Position numbers and translations under genes: made by a program | Source of the DNA: a virus | Length of the DNA stretch: 64,000 nucleotides | Direction: 5' to 3' (one strand) | IMG/VR virus record: IMGVR_UViG_3300007345_000035 | Location: 1-64,000 of that record | Shown: positions 17,011 through 25,424 of the stretch, piece after piece | Numbering within the stretch: position 1 is the stretch's first letter | Layout: each line of letters opens with the position of its first letter | The notes under the pieces: model-generated | Seen by the model: only the letters and a program-made list of their open reading frames with translations | What the model was told of the DNA's origin: nothing | The model's database searches: none

Positions 17011-17579
17011 TTTCCCGGCGCGGCCCCAGCCTTTGCCAGCCCGTAGGCCATCAGGATGGACACGTAGAAGGGCTCGGCGTTGGGGTGGTTGGCCAGGTCC
17101 TCCCAGCCCTCCGGGTGCTGGTAGCCGCAGATCTTCCAGCGACCGAGGAACCAGAGGCGTTCGACCTGGTTCTGCAGCTGGACGGTCATCCGCTTGAGGG
17201 CGTGGTCCCACTGCTCCCAGGCGGCCTCGAGGAGCTTGGCCTGCTGCGCGAGCCCGTCGCGGTCCTCGGCGTCGAGCTCGGGCAGGCCCAGGTCGGCCTT
17301 GAGCTGGCGCACCGCGGCCTCACGGGTGCGGGAGCTGCCCACCTGGATGTCCAGGTACGCAGGCAGGCCACCCGCCAGTTCGTGGACTTCGAACTCCACG
17401 CGGGTGCTCTCACCGATGGTGGGGCGCTCGTAGATCCGAAACTCGACGGCTTGGGCCTCGTCGGTGGTGGGCTTGCAGTCCACGCCCAACCACTGGGGCT
17501 GGGCGTCGGCGGACTCGCCCAGGCGGACCTTGAACACGGTGAGGGGGCGACCCTTCGGGTCGGTCGGCTTGCTCGGCAT
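17004..17579 (-). CDS. Tail assembly chaperone (gpG-like)
   Basis: A 191-residue protein between the tail tube and tape measure genes. It ends GLAKAGAAPGKA at a TAG just after the slippery heptamer GGGAAAA. Most ribosomes should make this short form; a minority shift -1 and add the downstream frame. N-terminal strands (LTVFKVRLGE) precede a helical half (DRDGLAQQAKLLEAAWEQWD). The gene position, the slippery site and the overlapping second frame identify it more surely than its own sequence. Ribosome site GAGAG before the ATG. Confidence 0.82.
   Translation of the reverse strand: MPSKPTDPKGRPLTVFKVRLGESADAQPQWLGVDCKPTTDEAQAVEFRIYERPTIGESTRVEFEVHELAGGLPAYLDIQVGSSRTREAAVRQLKADLGLPELDAEDRDGLAQQAKLLEAAWEQWDHALKRMTVQLQNQVERLWFLGRWKICGYQHPEGWEDLANHPNAEPFYVSILMAYGLAKAGAAPGKA
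17010..17016 (-). promoter_or_regulatory. Programmed -1 ribosomal frameshift site, GGGAAAA
   Basis: On the minus strand the zero-frame codons read CCG GGA AAA GCG TAG, so G GGA AAA is a canonical X XXY YYZ heptamer. After slippage both tRNAs re-pair on GGG AAA and reading continues AGC GTA GCC into the 16603 frame. A possible small hairpin (GGCCG and CGGCC arms) lies about 25 bases downstream. Confidence 0.85.
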
Positions 17580-17609
17580 GGTGGCTCTCGCTGTAGTGCA
17601 GGGACGCTA

Positions 17610-18092
17610 TCAGAGCGTGCCGGTGCGGGCTGCCCACTCGGCCCCGGTCCAGCGCTTCTTGTAGCTGAAGCCCACGTCCTGGGTCATGTTCCCGCGCGCG
17701 CCCTGCGAGCCGCCCACGCGGCTGATGGCCACCTTGGTGAAGGCGTTGAGCACCGTGCCGGCCTGCGGGTAGTTGGGGCCCACGCGCTGGACGATCACGT
17801 ACCGCTTGCCGATGAACTCCGAGGGGCTGGGCAGCCCGTCGTTGTACTGGGGGCTCCAGAATGCGTTGATGCTGCCGGAGCCGCTGTGCCGCCCGTCGGT
17901 GTGCTCGGTGACCAGCTCGTTGCCGGCCTCCTCCACCGGGGGCTTTTCGTAGTCGTCGCTGTAGCTCAGGCCAGACGCCGCCCCGATGATGGGGGACGTG
18001 AGGTCTGCCTCGTCGAACAGCAGGATCTCGACCGAAGCGCCCGCCCGCTTGGACGGGTAGACCTCGCTGCCCTGGAAGTCGGTGTAGCCCAT
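17610..18092 (-). CDS. Tail tube protein (putative)
   Basis: A 160-residue protein directly downstream of the sheath gene, the standard place of the tube subunit in contractile-tailed phages. It is beta-rich (ASVEILLFDEADL, KRYVIVQRVG, TVLNAFTKVAISRVGGSQGARG) and lacks motifs beyond that. Size and position fit P2 FII-like or XkdM-like tubes. The ribosome site GAGGG is spaced well from the ATG. The identity is inferred mainly from gene order. Confidence 0.65.
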   Translation of the reverse strand: MGYTDFQGSEVYPSKRAGASVEILLFDEADLTSPIIGAASGLSYSDDYEKPPVEEAGNELVTEHTDGRHSGSGSINAFWSPQYNDGLPSPSEFIGKRYVIVQRVGPNYPQAGTVLNAFTKVAISRVGGSQGARGNMTQDVGFSYKKRWTGAEWAARTGTL

Positions 18093-18102
18093 GGTGTATC
18101 CC

Positions 18103-19860
18103 TCAACCGATGACGATCTGAGCGGTCAGACCGATGAAGTCGTTGGTCAGCGGCAGCTTCACGCTGTAGCTGGCGTTGATGCCGTTGCCTGACGCATCCA
18201 GGCCGTTGGCGGTGACAGCGAAGCTGCCAGGCTGAACCCAACCGATGAACTCCATGTGGTCCCCGCGGGTGGAAAGCTCTGCGCCCACGGTCAGGGTGCT
18301 GACCTCGTCGGCCCCGATGGCGGACACCTCGAGGCCCGTCCGCATGTAGGCGTCCACGGCGTCGGCGATGTCGCGCTGCATGGTCAGCGGGGTGGTCTTG
18401 GTGTCGGCGTTCCAGCTCTTGCTGTTCTGCTGCAGGGTGCTCAGGCCCTGCGACACACCCCAGAACACGTCGTTGCTGATGACGGCCTTGTAGGTCACGC
18501 AGCCGGCGCGCAGCAGCGCGGTGAGCTCTCCGCTGTTGCGCTCGTCCCACTTGACCTCGGGCTCGCCCTCGAGGCGGAACGGGTCGTTGGTGAGGTTGTG
18601 GACCACGCCACCAGCGACGCGCATGGCCCACACCGCGGTCGCGGTGCTCTTGTAGGCCCCTACGCGGTTCCAGCCGCCCACGACCAGCGCGAAGTCCTGG
18701 CTGTCCAGGTTGCCCGTTCGGAACTTGGGATCGGTGTCGTCGCCAGCGTCCAGGACCACGTCGCCCCAGGCCGCGCCGGCAACCACGTAGATGGGGTAGC
18801 CCTCGGTGCGCTTGCTGATGGCCCAGTCGCGCCAGCTGCTGTGGATGCTGCTGCTGGAGCTCACGACGTGGAACGCCCGCGGGACCTGCTCCTGGTCCAT
18901 GACGAAGTCGTCCCACACGGACGCGTCCAGGTCGCCGATGAAGTCGTCGTGCTCGGTGACCGTACCGGCGGGGCTGGTGCCCCCCACTGGGGTGAGGGCC
19001 GACAGGTCCTTCAGGGCCGCCCCGACGATGGGATCCCAAAGCACGTCGCTGAAGGTGCCTTCCTTCGCCACGTCCAGGATCTGGCTGGTGTCGCGCAGCC
19101 AGTCCACCAGGTCCTGGCCGGTGCTGGCGGTCGGGCTGACCTCCTGGGCCGTGCTGTCGTAGGCCGCCAGCGCCGCGTACTGCGCGGTGGTCAGCGCGCC
19201 AGGCGCGGAGCTGAGCTCCACCCAGTAGGTTTCCTGGTTGTTGCTGTCGATCTCCGTGCCCCAGTCCACGATGGTGAGGGGCACGTTGGCGTTGGCGTTG
19301 TCGCCCACCTCGACGGCCAGGCCGACGCTGCACCAGCTGTTGTCCTTCACGGTGATCCGGGTGTCGGAGGCCCCGACGTTGGCCGTGATGTGGGTGAAGT
19401 GCTTGGTCGGCGTGATGGTGAGCACGTTGGTGGCCAAAGCGACCTTGTGCCAGCCGCCCTCGGTGCCGAAGCTGCGGGCGAAGACCTTGGCCTCCTGCAC
19501 CGCGCCGGTGCCGCTCTCAGCGATCACGCTGGCGCGTGTCAGCGCGTTGATGACCACGACGTAGGTGGTGGGCAGGCCGTGCCGCTTGGCCACGCGCATC
19601 GCCTCGTAGAGCTCGCTGTCGTAGCCGTACAGGTCGCCCACGCGGCTGGACGTGTTGGCCAGCTGCAGGGGCAGCCGGTTGGGTTCGTGGTTCTCCTTCA
19701 GGTCGTTGAAGTTGTACGGGATGCCGCGCTCGGCATCGCCCACAAGCACGGGGACGTGAAAGGCGGGGACCGCGCCGGGCAGCAGGTCGATGACTTCGAA
19801 GGTGCTGTAGACGCGGGGGACGTACTTGGTGGTCCCATCAGGGGCGGTGAACGCAGGCAT
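18103..19860 (-). CDS. Tail sheath protein
   Basis: A 585-residue sheath subunit of the contractile tail. The N-terminus (FEVIDLLPGAVPAFHVPVLVG) and the C-terminal region (TMQRDIADAVDAYMRTGLEV then VSTLTVGAELSTRGD and a final beta-strand) match the family layout, in which the C-terminal domain packs on the tube and the middle is an exposed insertion. Here the insertion spans roughly residues 150-400. VVAGAAWGDVVL and ALVVGGWNRVG are strands of the conserved core. It overlaps the preceding small gene by TGATG and is followed by the tube gene. Confidence 0.82.
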   Translation of the reverse strand: MPAFTAPDGTTKYVPRVYSTFEVIDLLPGAVPAFHVPVLVGDAERGIPYNFNDLKENHEPNRLPLQLANTSSRVGDLYGYDSELYEAMRVAKRHGLPTTYVVVINALTRASVIAESGTGAVQEAKVFARSFGTEGGWHKVALATNVLTITPTKHFTHITANVGASDTRITVKDNSWCSVGLAVEVGDNANANVPLTIVDWGTEIDSNNQETYWVELSSAPGALTTAQYAALAAYDSTAQEVSPTASTGQDLVDWLRDTSQILDVAKEGTFSDVLWDPIVGAALKDLSALTPVGGTSPAGTVTEHDDFIGDLDASVWDDFVMDQEQVPRAFHVVSSSSSIHSSWRDWAISKRTEGYPIYVVAGAAWGDVVLDAGDDTDPKFRTGNLDSQDFALVVGGWNRVGAYKSTATAVWAMRVAGGVVHNLTNDPFRLEGEPEVKWDERNSGELTALLRAGCVTYKAVISNDVFWGVSQGLSTLQQNSKSWNADTKTTPLTMQRDIADAVDAYMRTGLEVSAIGADEVSTLTVGAELSTRGDHMEFIGWVQPGSFAVTANGLDASGNGINASYSVKLPLTNDFIGLTAQIVIG

Positions 19861-20114
19861 CAGGACTCCGGCTCAGGCGGCGGGACGAGGGGGAGGAGGT
19901 AGTCGAACCCCTTGCGCTTGAGCGCGGCCCAGTCCGACTCGTTGAACCCGGCCAGGCGGTCGAGCAGCGCGGGCCACTCAGCCTTGCGCAGGTCGAGGCG
20001 CTTGCTGTGGATGGCCTCGACGGCCTGCACAGACCGCACGGCAGAGCGGCGGGTGCGCTCGGCACGCTTGCCCTTGGGGGCAGGCAGGCGGCTGAAGTAG
20101 GTGGACGCGTGCAT
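19860..20114 (-). CDS. Small basic protein before the sheath gene
   Basis: An 84-residue protein (MHASTYFSRLPAPKGKRAER) that is strongly basic in its first half and ends in a Pro/Glu-rich tail. It overlaps the sheath start by TGATG and has a GAGGT ribosome site. It matches no family I know. Small tail-completion or neck proteins often lie here, but nothing in the sequence proves that role. Confidence 0.55.
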   Translation of the reverse strand: MHASTYFSRLPAPKGKRAERTRRSAVRSVQAVEAIHSKRLDLRKAEWPALLDRLAGFNESDWAALKRKGFDYLLPLVPPPEPES

Positions 20115-20172
20115 GGGGGGACCTCGTTGGGTTCGCGGGCCGACGCCCCGTGCATTGGGTGAGCATAGCCCG

Positions 20173-20919
20173 TCAGTTGGAGAACGACCCCGCACCCACC
20201 GTGATCGCGTAGGGGACTCGCTGCCGGCGTGTCTGCTTGAACTGCCAGCGGATCCGACACTGCACCGTGGGCACCCACATCGTGCGGGGGTGCATCCGGG
20301 TGTCTGGCTCAAAGCCCGACTCGCTCAGGGCGATGTCGTAGACGCCAGCGTCCGCGAGCTGGCCCTGGACGCGAAAGACCAGGTGGCGCACCACCGACGC
20401 CAGCAGCTCAGCCTCTTCGCCGCTGGTGGCCCAGCAGCCCACCGACACGGTCGTATTCCACTCCGTGCCCTCGATGCGGTGCCGGATCAGCCGACGGGCC
20501 ACCTGGCCACCCGTCTCGATGTACTCCTCGGACGTGGGCAGCGGGCCGATGGCCTCGAGCTTCTGATCCAGCAGCTGGCCAGCGACGGCCCCACCAGGGT
20601 CCTCGCCACCACGCTCGGGCATGACCGAGATCCAGGGCAGCCTGGCGTCGGCCTGCGGGTGGGACAGGCGCACGGGCACGTCGCCGGCCTGGACCAGGAT
20701 CTTCAGGTGGGTCTTGAGCTCGTCCACGTAGCTCACGCGGTGGGACTTCGGCCGGGCGTCCTGGCTCCCCTGCAGCAGGTTGTCGCTGCGCGCGAACAGC
20801 TCATCGAGCCTGGGTTCGTCGCCGGCAAGCACCAGCAGCTCCTCCATGAGCCGCTGACGCAGCAGAAAGACGGGGCTGAGGTTGTGTCCAGCCCCGATGG
20901 GGCCTGTGGGCGTGCTCAT
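20173..20919 (-). CDS. Tail terminator/neck-type protein (putative)
   Basis: A 248-residue protein between the tail-completion gene and the sheath. It opens with a helix (LSPVFLLRQRLMEELLVLAG) and continues with mixed alpha/beta sequence including RLIRHRIEGTEWNTTVSVGC and VPTVQCRIRWQFKQ, which suits the tail-terminator fold that caps the tube and joins it to the head. No catalytic motif is seen. The start overlaps the upstream stop and has GAGGT before it. The role is inferred from order. Confidence 0.5.
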   Translation of the reverse strand: MSTPTGPIGAGHNLSPVFLLRQRLMEELLVLAGDEPRLDELFARSDNLLQGSQDARPKSHRVSYVDELKTHLKILVQAGDVPVRLSHPQADARLPWISVMPERGGEDPGGAVAGQLLDQKLEAIGPLPTSEEYIETGGQVARRLIRHRIEGTEWNTTVSVGCWATSGEEAELLASVVRHLVFRVQGQLADAGVYDIALSESGFEPDTRMHPRTMWVPTVQCRIRWQFKQTRRQRVPYAITVGAGSFSN

Positions 20920-21878
20920 TCGGGGACCTCGCCGGTGAGGGATTCCATGATGCCCGCGAGCACCACCTCTTCGAAGTAGTGCATCTGACGCTGGATCCGC
21001 TCGACCGTCTTCTGGGCCAGGAAGCGTCCCTGCTGGGCGGGGATATTCCAGCCCTCGCTGTCGGGCGTGATGGTGCGGATGGTCATGTACGATTCATGCC
21101 CCTTGGGGCCGGTCTTGAACATGCCGTCGTACTTGGACGTGGTCCAACCAGGCTGCTCTTTCGGCGGGTTGGACAGGCTGCTCCGGGGGCCGGAGTGCTC
21201 GCCCTGGACCCAGCGCCGCGGGTCAGACCGGTCCAGGCGCAAGGGGCTGCTGCCCTGCCAGCTGTACTTGTCCACGGCCCGCAGCCGCTTCCGGCCGCGG
21301 TAGCGGCCTTTCTTCACGGGCTTGCCGTGCCACTGGTGGCCCGCGTTCTGGCGGATCCGCAAGGCCAGGCGCTTGGCCTCTTTGTGGATGTGGATCGGCA
21401 TCATCTGGCGCTTGGCCGTGTTGGTGGACCCCGCGCCGGCCTGGGCGGGCGTGTAGTGCCGGAACGGGATGTTGATGTAGGGGCGGCCGTCCTCGGTGAA
21501 CTTGACCTTGGGGGTCGCGCCCCACTGGATCCGGTCGGGCAGGTGAAAGCCCCCGTGGCCGTACTCCACGATGGCCGCGTGCGGAGCGTCACAGCTGATG
21601 TCGAACACCAGCTCGTAGCGGTCGTTGCCGTCCTCGCCGCCCTGAAAGCCCGACTGGCGCACGCGCCGGATGGCCCCCTCCGCGCGCAGGTGGCGCAGGT
21701 ACTCGCCCGTGTCGGTGACGCCGTCGGCCTGGGTCAGGGCGATCCACACGCTCTGGATGTACTGGGCCCCGTAGAACGCACCGGTCTCCAGCGCGGCTTC
21801 GAAGCCGTCCATGCTCTCGGCTTCGCCTGGCACGCCGTCGATGTCCATGCGGATCTGGATCAGCGCGGGCAGCAGCAT
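20916..21878 (-). CDS. Tail-completion/head-closure-like protein
   Basis: A 320-residue protein. The segment HAAIVEYGHGGFHLPDRIQWG recalls the VEYG-type motif of HK97 gp10-like tail-completion proteins. The C-terminal half is basic (KKGRYRGRKRLR) and ends in a helix (RIQRQMHYFEEVVLAGIMESL). The ATG at 21876-21878 has GGAGGT four bases before it. The frame stays open upstream through an 11-bp repeat array, but that part has no start with a ribosome site and is repeat-derived. It overlaps the next gene by ATGA. Confidence 0.5.
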   Translation of the reverse strand: MLLPALIQIRMDIDGVPGEAESMDGFEAALETGAFYGAQYIQSVWIALTQADGVTDTGEYLRHLRAEGAIRRVRQSGFQGGEDGNDRYELVFDISCDAPHAAIVEYGHGGFHLPDRIQWGATPKVKFTEDGRPYINIPFRHYTPAQAGAGSTNTAKRQMMPIHIHKEAKRLALRIRQNAGHQWHGKPVKKGRYRGRKRLRAVDKYSWQGSSPLRLDRSDPRRWVQGEHSGPRSSLSNPPKEQPGWTTSKYDGMFKTGPKGHESYMTIRTITPDSEGWNIPAQQGRFLAQKTVERIQRQMHYFEEVVLAGIMESLTGEVPE

Positions 21879-21889
21879 CAGACCTCCAC

Positions 21890-22053
21890 TGGCGGCGGAC
21901 TGGCGGCGGCCTGGCGGTCCCCTGTCGGTCCCCTGGCGGTCCCCTGTCGGTCCCGTGGCGTATGGCGTTGAAATCGCGGTGGACCCACTGGCGTCTCCTG
22001 GCGGTGGGCTGGCGGTGAGCTGGCGGTCCCCTGGCGGTGAGCTGGCGGTTTCA
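21890..22053. repeat. Array of 11-bp tandem repeats in an intergenic leader
   Basis: Plus-strand units of TGGCGGTNNNC (variant TGTCGGTCCCC) run in 11-bp register: seven units at 21890-21966, two degenerate units at 21967-21988, one 10-bp unit, then five units to 22053. The array fills almost the whole gap between two genes in an otherwise tightly packed region; its last unit contains the stop codon of the upstream gene. Confidence 0.85.
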
Positions 22054-22839
22054 CGTCCGGTTGTCGAGCAGGTCCACGCTGCTCCAGCGGTCCAGGCGCA
22101 TCCCTTGGCACCGGTACGGCAGGAAGCCATCCACGCCAGCGCGGGCGACCGGTTCGCCGGGGTTGAGCATGTACGCCGCGGGCGCGGTGTAGCGAACGCT
22201 GTAGGCGTCTCCCGGCTGCAGCCCGGCCAGGTCGGTCCACTCCAGACAGCCGTCCACCAGACGCCAGTGGACACCGTCCCTGCCCAACACCAGACGGCCG
22301 CCGTCGATGAACGCGACGTAGTCGATGCTGAGCGGGTTGCTGTAGAGCAGGCGGTCGCCGGGCACGTCGGGCTTGGGCAGTAGCTCCTGGGGGACGGCGC
22401 GCGCGCGCTCCTGCTGGCGTAGGGCGGCCAGGCGGTGCTGGTTCTCCTTGTGGATCAGCGTCTGCGTGACGACGTGCCGCTCTCTCTGGGGCAGCACCAG
22501 GTCGCCCGCGCCCGGGATGTACTCGCGGGTGAAGGTGCAGGTGACCGTCCCGGTCACGATCTCGCCGGGGGCCTGCAGGACCCGCTTGGGGCTGCGGTTG
22601 AGCACCAGGGCCACCAGCTCGAGCTCGAGTTCGCGCGGGTACGTCCAGCGCAGGCCGTTGCAGTGGGGGCACCGCACGCGGCTGCGCAGGGTCTCGATGC
22701 GGACGCAGGGGCAGGGGACGGCCCGGCGCACGGTGACCTCGATCCCCTCGGTCTCGATCAGCTCGTCGTAGAGCTCAGGATCCAGCGGGAGCCGCGCGAA
22801 GTTGCCCAGCGAGATCTCGATGCTCAGGTTCTTGGCCAT
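22051..22839 (-). CDS. Structural protein with zinc-ribbon-like motif
   Basis: A 262-residue protein. CPCVRIETLRSRVRCPHC at residues of about 41-58 is a four-cysteine ribbon. The middle (IVTGTVTCTFTREYIPGAGDLVL) and the end (AYSVRYTAPAAYML, DGFLPYRCQGM) are beta-rich. Proteins of this layout occur among connector and neck genes of myoviruses, but the family is not certain. Ribosome site GAGG, six bases before the ATG. The gene ends inside the 11-bp repeat array. Confidence 0.5.
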   Translation of the reverse strand: MAKNLSIEISLGNFARLPLDPELYDELIETEGIEVTVRRAVPCPCVRIETLRSRVRCPHCNGLRWTYPRELELELVALVLNRSPKRVLQAPGEIVTGTVTCTFTREYIPGAGDLVLPQRERHVVTQTLIHKENQHRLAALRQQERARAVPQELLPKPDVPGDRLLYSNPLSIDYVAFIDGGRLVLGRDGVHWRLVDGCLEWTDLAGLQPGDAYSVRYTAPAAYMLNPGEPVARAGVDGFLPYRCQGMRLDRWSSVDLLDNRT

Positions 22840-22847
22840 GCTGTGCC

Positions 22848-23768
22848 TCAGTGCCCGTAGGGCTTGACCCGGATGCCGCGCTTCCAGGCCCGCATCTGCT
22901 TCCAGTTGATGGACTTGTTGCTGTCCTCGAGCGCCTTCTCCAGGGCGCTGTTGAGCCCATAGATGGCGGACGCCTGCAGGGACAGCGACCGGCTGACGCC
23001 GTCCAGACTGATGGACGTGCTGGTGAGCCCTTGGGACTGCGCCAGGCCGCTCATGCTCAGCAGGGTCTTGCCGGCGCGGGCGTAGCACCAGGCCACCAGG
23101 ACGGCCTCGAGCTTGCCGGCCTCGCCCCCATGGCGGGACACCGGGCCGCGCGTGAAGTCCACGGCCCACGCATCGGGCAGCGGCGTCCGGTGGTAGTTGA
23201 TGGTGTGCCAGACGTTGGAGTAGAAGGCCCCGCCCTGGGTCACGATCCAGTGCTGGAAGCTCAGCGGCAGGATGTGGGCGATCCCCTGCCGGCCCCACTC
23301 CAGCTTGACCTGGTCGATGTTGTTCTGGGCCTCGCTCAGCTCCCAGGCCAGCGCGCCGTAGAAGTAGAAGCGCACGCGCTCGATGCTGATCACGCCCGGG
23401 GGAAGGTCGATGCGAAACCAGTTCTGGGGTTGGTCGCGGGTGAAGGGCATCCGAGGCATGACCCGGTCGTAGGTCACGCCCTTGACTTCGCCCGTGTCGA
23501 TCTCCGGCATCAGGACGCGCTCGCACGCCAGGGGCAGCCCCAGCTTGCCCTCGAGCTCGCTCAGCGCCGCGCGCAGGTGCCAGCCGATGACCTTGTCGGG
23601 CAGGGAGCCAGACAGCACCTTGAGCTTCTTGCGGCAGGGGTCGCTGGGGTCGTGCGGGTCCTTGCCGACAGGGAGCCCCCAGGCGTAGCGCTCGCGCCAC
23701 AGCTTCGGATCCACGGCCTCGGTGACGGGGACGCTGAGCCCGAGGTCGCGGTAGGTCGTTCCAGGCAT
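22848..23768 (-). CDS. Virion structural protein of the head-tail connector region
   Basis: A 306-residue protein with no motif that I recognise. It is mixed alpha/beta, with aromatic-rich stretches (GVISIERVRFYFYGALAWEL, SFQHWIVTQGGAFYSNVWHT) and a basic C-terminus (KQMRAWKRGIRVKPYGH). Position between the capsid genes and the sheath suggests an adaptor or neck component. Start ATG with GGAG upstream; a strong hairpin lies about 18 bases before the start. Confidence 0.45.
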   Translation of the reverse strand: MPGTTYRDLGLSVPVTEAVDPKLWRERYAWGLPVGKDPHDPSDPCRKKLKVLSGSLPDKVIGWHLRAALSELEGKLGLPLACERVLMPEIDTGEVKGVTYDRVMPRMPFTRDQPQNWFRIDLPPGVISIERVRFYFYGALAWELSEAQNNIDQVKLEWGRQGIAHILPLSFQHWIVTQGGAFYSNVWHTINYHRTPLPDAWAVDFTRGPVSRHGGEAGKLEAVLVAWCYARAGKTLLSMSGLAQSQGLTSTSISLDGVSRSLSLQASAIYGLNSALEKALEDSNKSINWKQMRAWKRGIRVKPYGH

Positions 23769-23785
23769 CGGCTCTCCATACAGCA

Positions 23786-23815
23786 GGAGCGCCCGAGGTT
23801 GCCCCCGGACGCTCC
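23786..23815 (-). other. Strong hairpin before the connector gene
   Basis: On the minus strand GGAGCGTCCGGG, loop GGCAAC, CTCGGGCGCTCC pair over 12 bp with two G-U pairs. No T-run follows, so it is not a classical terminator. It may be a processing or stability element, as it lies between two late genes in a 71-base gap. Confidence 0.5.
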
Positions 23816-23839
23816 CAGCCTAACGGTTGGTGGTCCCGC

Positions 23840-24349
23840 TCAGCGGCGCTGCACGTACAGGTGGGCCTGGGCCCCCTCGACGGTGCCACCCGTCGCCACG
23901 CACTTGATGTAGATGTCGGAGTCGTACTCCACGTCCTCGCTGCCGTCCTCGGGAGCCACGCGCGCGGCCTCGCCGGCTGCGGTGTGAACGTCCTCCGCGG
24001 CGTCCAGGATGCTGGCGTCGGTCGTGCCGTCGTCGGTGTAGAGGTCCACGGTGGCCGCGGAGCCGCCCGAGGACTCGCAGCCCAGATCGGCAGCCCACAC
24101 CTTGAGAGGCCAGGGAGCCTTCTGCCGGCAGCTGTCCGCAGTGGTCGAGGCCACCGGCGCGGAAATGTAGATGTCGATCTGGTAGAAGGACGCCGGGTAG
24201 ACGTGCATCCGGTCATGGCCCACGGCGGGACCGACCTTGTCGTAGCGGGACAGCTTGCTGGCGCGGCCCTCGTCGCCGTTGTCGAGGTCGTCGTAGCCGG
24301 GGAGGACGAGGAAGTTGCCGATGGCAGCGGAGTTGTTCAGTTCGGCCAT
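23840..24349 (-). CDS. Small virion protein, possible capsid decoration
   Basis: A 169-residue acidic, beta-rich protein (SFYQIDIYISAPVASTTADS, SDIYIKCVATGGTVEGAQAH) two genes downstream of the major capsid protein. Size, composition and location suit a decoration or head-fibre protein, but a stopper or other connector piece is equally possible. It has three cysteines and no enzymatic motif. GGAGG lies upstream of the ATG. Confidence 0.45.
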   Translation of the reverse strand: MAELNNSAAIGNFLVLPGYDDLDNGDEGRASKLSRYDKVGPAVGHDRMHVYPASFYQIDIYISAPVASTTADSCRQKAPWPLKVWAADLGCESSGGSAATVDLYTDDGTTDASILDAAEDVHTAAGEAARVAPEDGSEDVEYDSDIYIKCVATGGTVEGAQAHLYVQRR

Positions 24350-24374
24350 GAGTCAGGGCCTCCAGTGGGTGGGG

Positions 24375-25343
24375 TCAGGGAACGGGGAGAGAGGCCACGT
24401 AGGCGACCAGCGCCGGGAATGTGGCCTTGCGGGCGCGCGGCAGGTCGGACTTCGGCAGCCAGTAGTTGAGCTTCGACATCGACGGCGGATCCCCGCCCTC
24501 GGTGCGGTGGGCGTTGAACACTTCGACCACGCCGTCCAGGTCGTCGCCCCAGTGCTCGACCAGCAGCGCGGTGTCCACGCCGCCCGGGTCGTCCAGGCCG
24601 CCCGATGCGTTCGGGTCGTCGGGGTCGAGCTCCGTGATGGTGCCCGCGGCCTTGGGGGCGTCGATCGTTCCCGGTTCGGGCGGGGTCGGGTCGGGGTCGA
24701 GCTTCGTGTCGTCGTCGTCGGGCTGCGCCTTGGGCGGGACCATGGGGGTCTTCCAGGCCGCACCGACGCCAGGGCGCTTCCAGTCGGAGTCGTCCCAGGG
24801 GTAGCTGTGCGCGGCGTTCTCAGCCCACAGCTCGGGGGGCTGGGTCATGGCCATCTCTGCCAGGAGAAGGCCGGTGCGCTCGCCGCGGGTGTTGAGCAGC
24901 ATCTGGGACTCGTCGGAGTAGCCAGCGGCGGTGAACTCGGCGTTGAACTCGGCGGTGCTGGTCGGCCAGCTGGCCAGGTCCTCGGCGGTCCAGCCCTGCA
25001 TCACGGCCTGGCGGCGCAGCATGTCGATCGCCCCTTCGTCGGCGGTGGCGGCTGGGGGCATGTTGTCGGCCCGGGGGCCAGCGGGGGGGTTGGCGACGAA
25101 GAGAGGCGGCTCCTCGGTCAGCCCAGAGGCCGCCCACTCCTCGTCGGAGTACACCGTGAGGTAGTCCATCTTCTCGGCCTGATACCGAACGCGCTTCGCC
25201 TTGTCCTCGGGCTCGTCGGGGACGTGGGCCACCAGGGTCCGCTCTCCGTTGGCCAGCAGGGTGCTGGTGAACAGGACGCTGACGCCCAGCATGATGCTGG
25301 TGGCGCTCGCGCGTCCGCGGGGGTTGGGTCGAGTGATGATCAC
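24375..25343 (-). CDS. Hypothetical head or connector protein
   Basis: A 322-residue protein. A short basic start is followed by SIMLGVSVLFTSTLL, too close to ordinary beta-sheet to call a membrane segment. The middle has YLTVYSDEEWAASGL and a proline/aspartate-rich linker (residues of about 205-260, DDDDTKLDPDPTPPEPG). The C-terminal part (VEVFNAHRTEGGDPPSMSKL, ATFPALVAYVASL) reads like a small helical Rho-N/HeH-type domain. The start is GTG with GGAG seven bases upstream. It follows the capsid gene and its terminator-like hairpin. Confidence 0.5.
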   Translation of the reverse strand: MIITRPNPRGRASATSIMLGVSVLFTSTLLANGERTLVAHVPDEPEDKAKRVRYQAEKMDYLTVYSDEEWAASGLTEEPPLFVANPPAGPRADNMPPAATADEGAIDMLRRQAVMQGWTAEDLASWPTSTAEFNAEFTAAGYSDESQMLLNTRGERTGLLLAEMAMTQPPELWAENAAHSYPWDDSDWKRPGVGAAWKTPMVPPKAQPDDDDTKLDPDPTPPEPGTIDAPKAAGTITELDPDDPNASGGLDDPGGVDTALLVEHWGDDLDGVVEVFNAHRTEGGDPPSMSKLNYWLPKSDLPRARKATFPALVAYVASLPVP

Positions 25344-25375
25344 GGCGGTGCTCCGGCTGCAGGTCTGACGGGGGG

Positions 25376-25413
25376 GAAAGGGTAGCCCCAGGACAAGTGC
25401 CCCGGTGCTACCC
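25376..25413 (-). terminator. Terminator-like hairpin after the major capsid gene
   Basis: On the minus strand GGGTAGC pairs with GCTACCC and the stem continues inward after one A-G mismatch (about 15 bp in all, loop ACTT), followed by TTTCCCC. It starts about 12 bases after the capsid stop codon. The short T-run suggests partial termination, which would let capsid mRNA exceed that of downstream tail genes. Confidence 0.55.
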
Positions 25414-25424
25414 CTCCCGTCCTA

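Noticed and set aside
21890-22053. CRISPR-like array
   Set aside because: Units are only 11 bp, directly tandem with no spacers, and no cas gene is present.
20916-22274. Longer 452-residue version of the tail-completion gene running through the 11-bp repeats
   Set aside because: The extra 132 residues are Pro/Arg/Ser-rich repeat translation, and the strong GGAGGT ribosome site points to the start at 21878.
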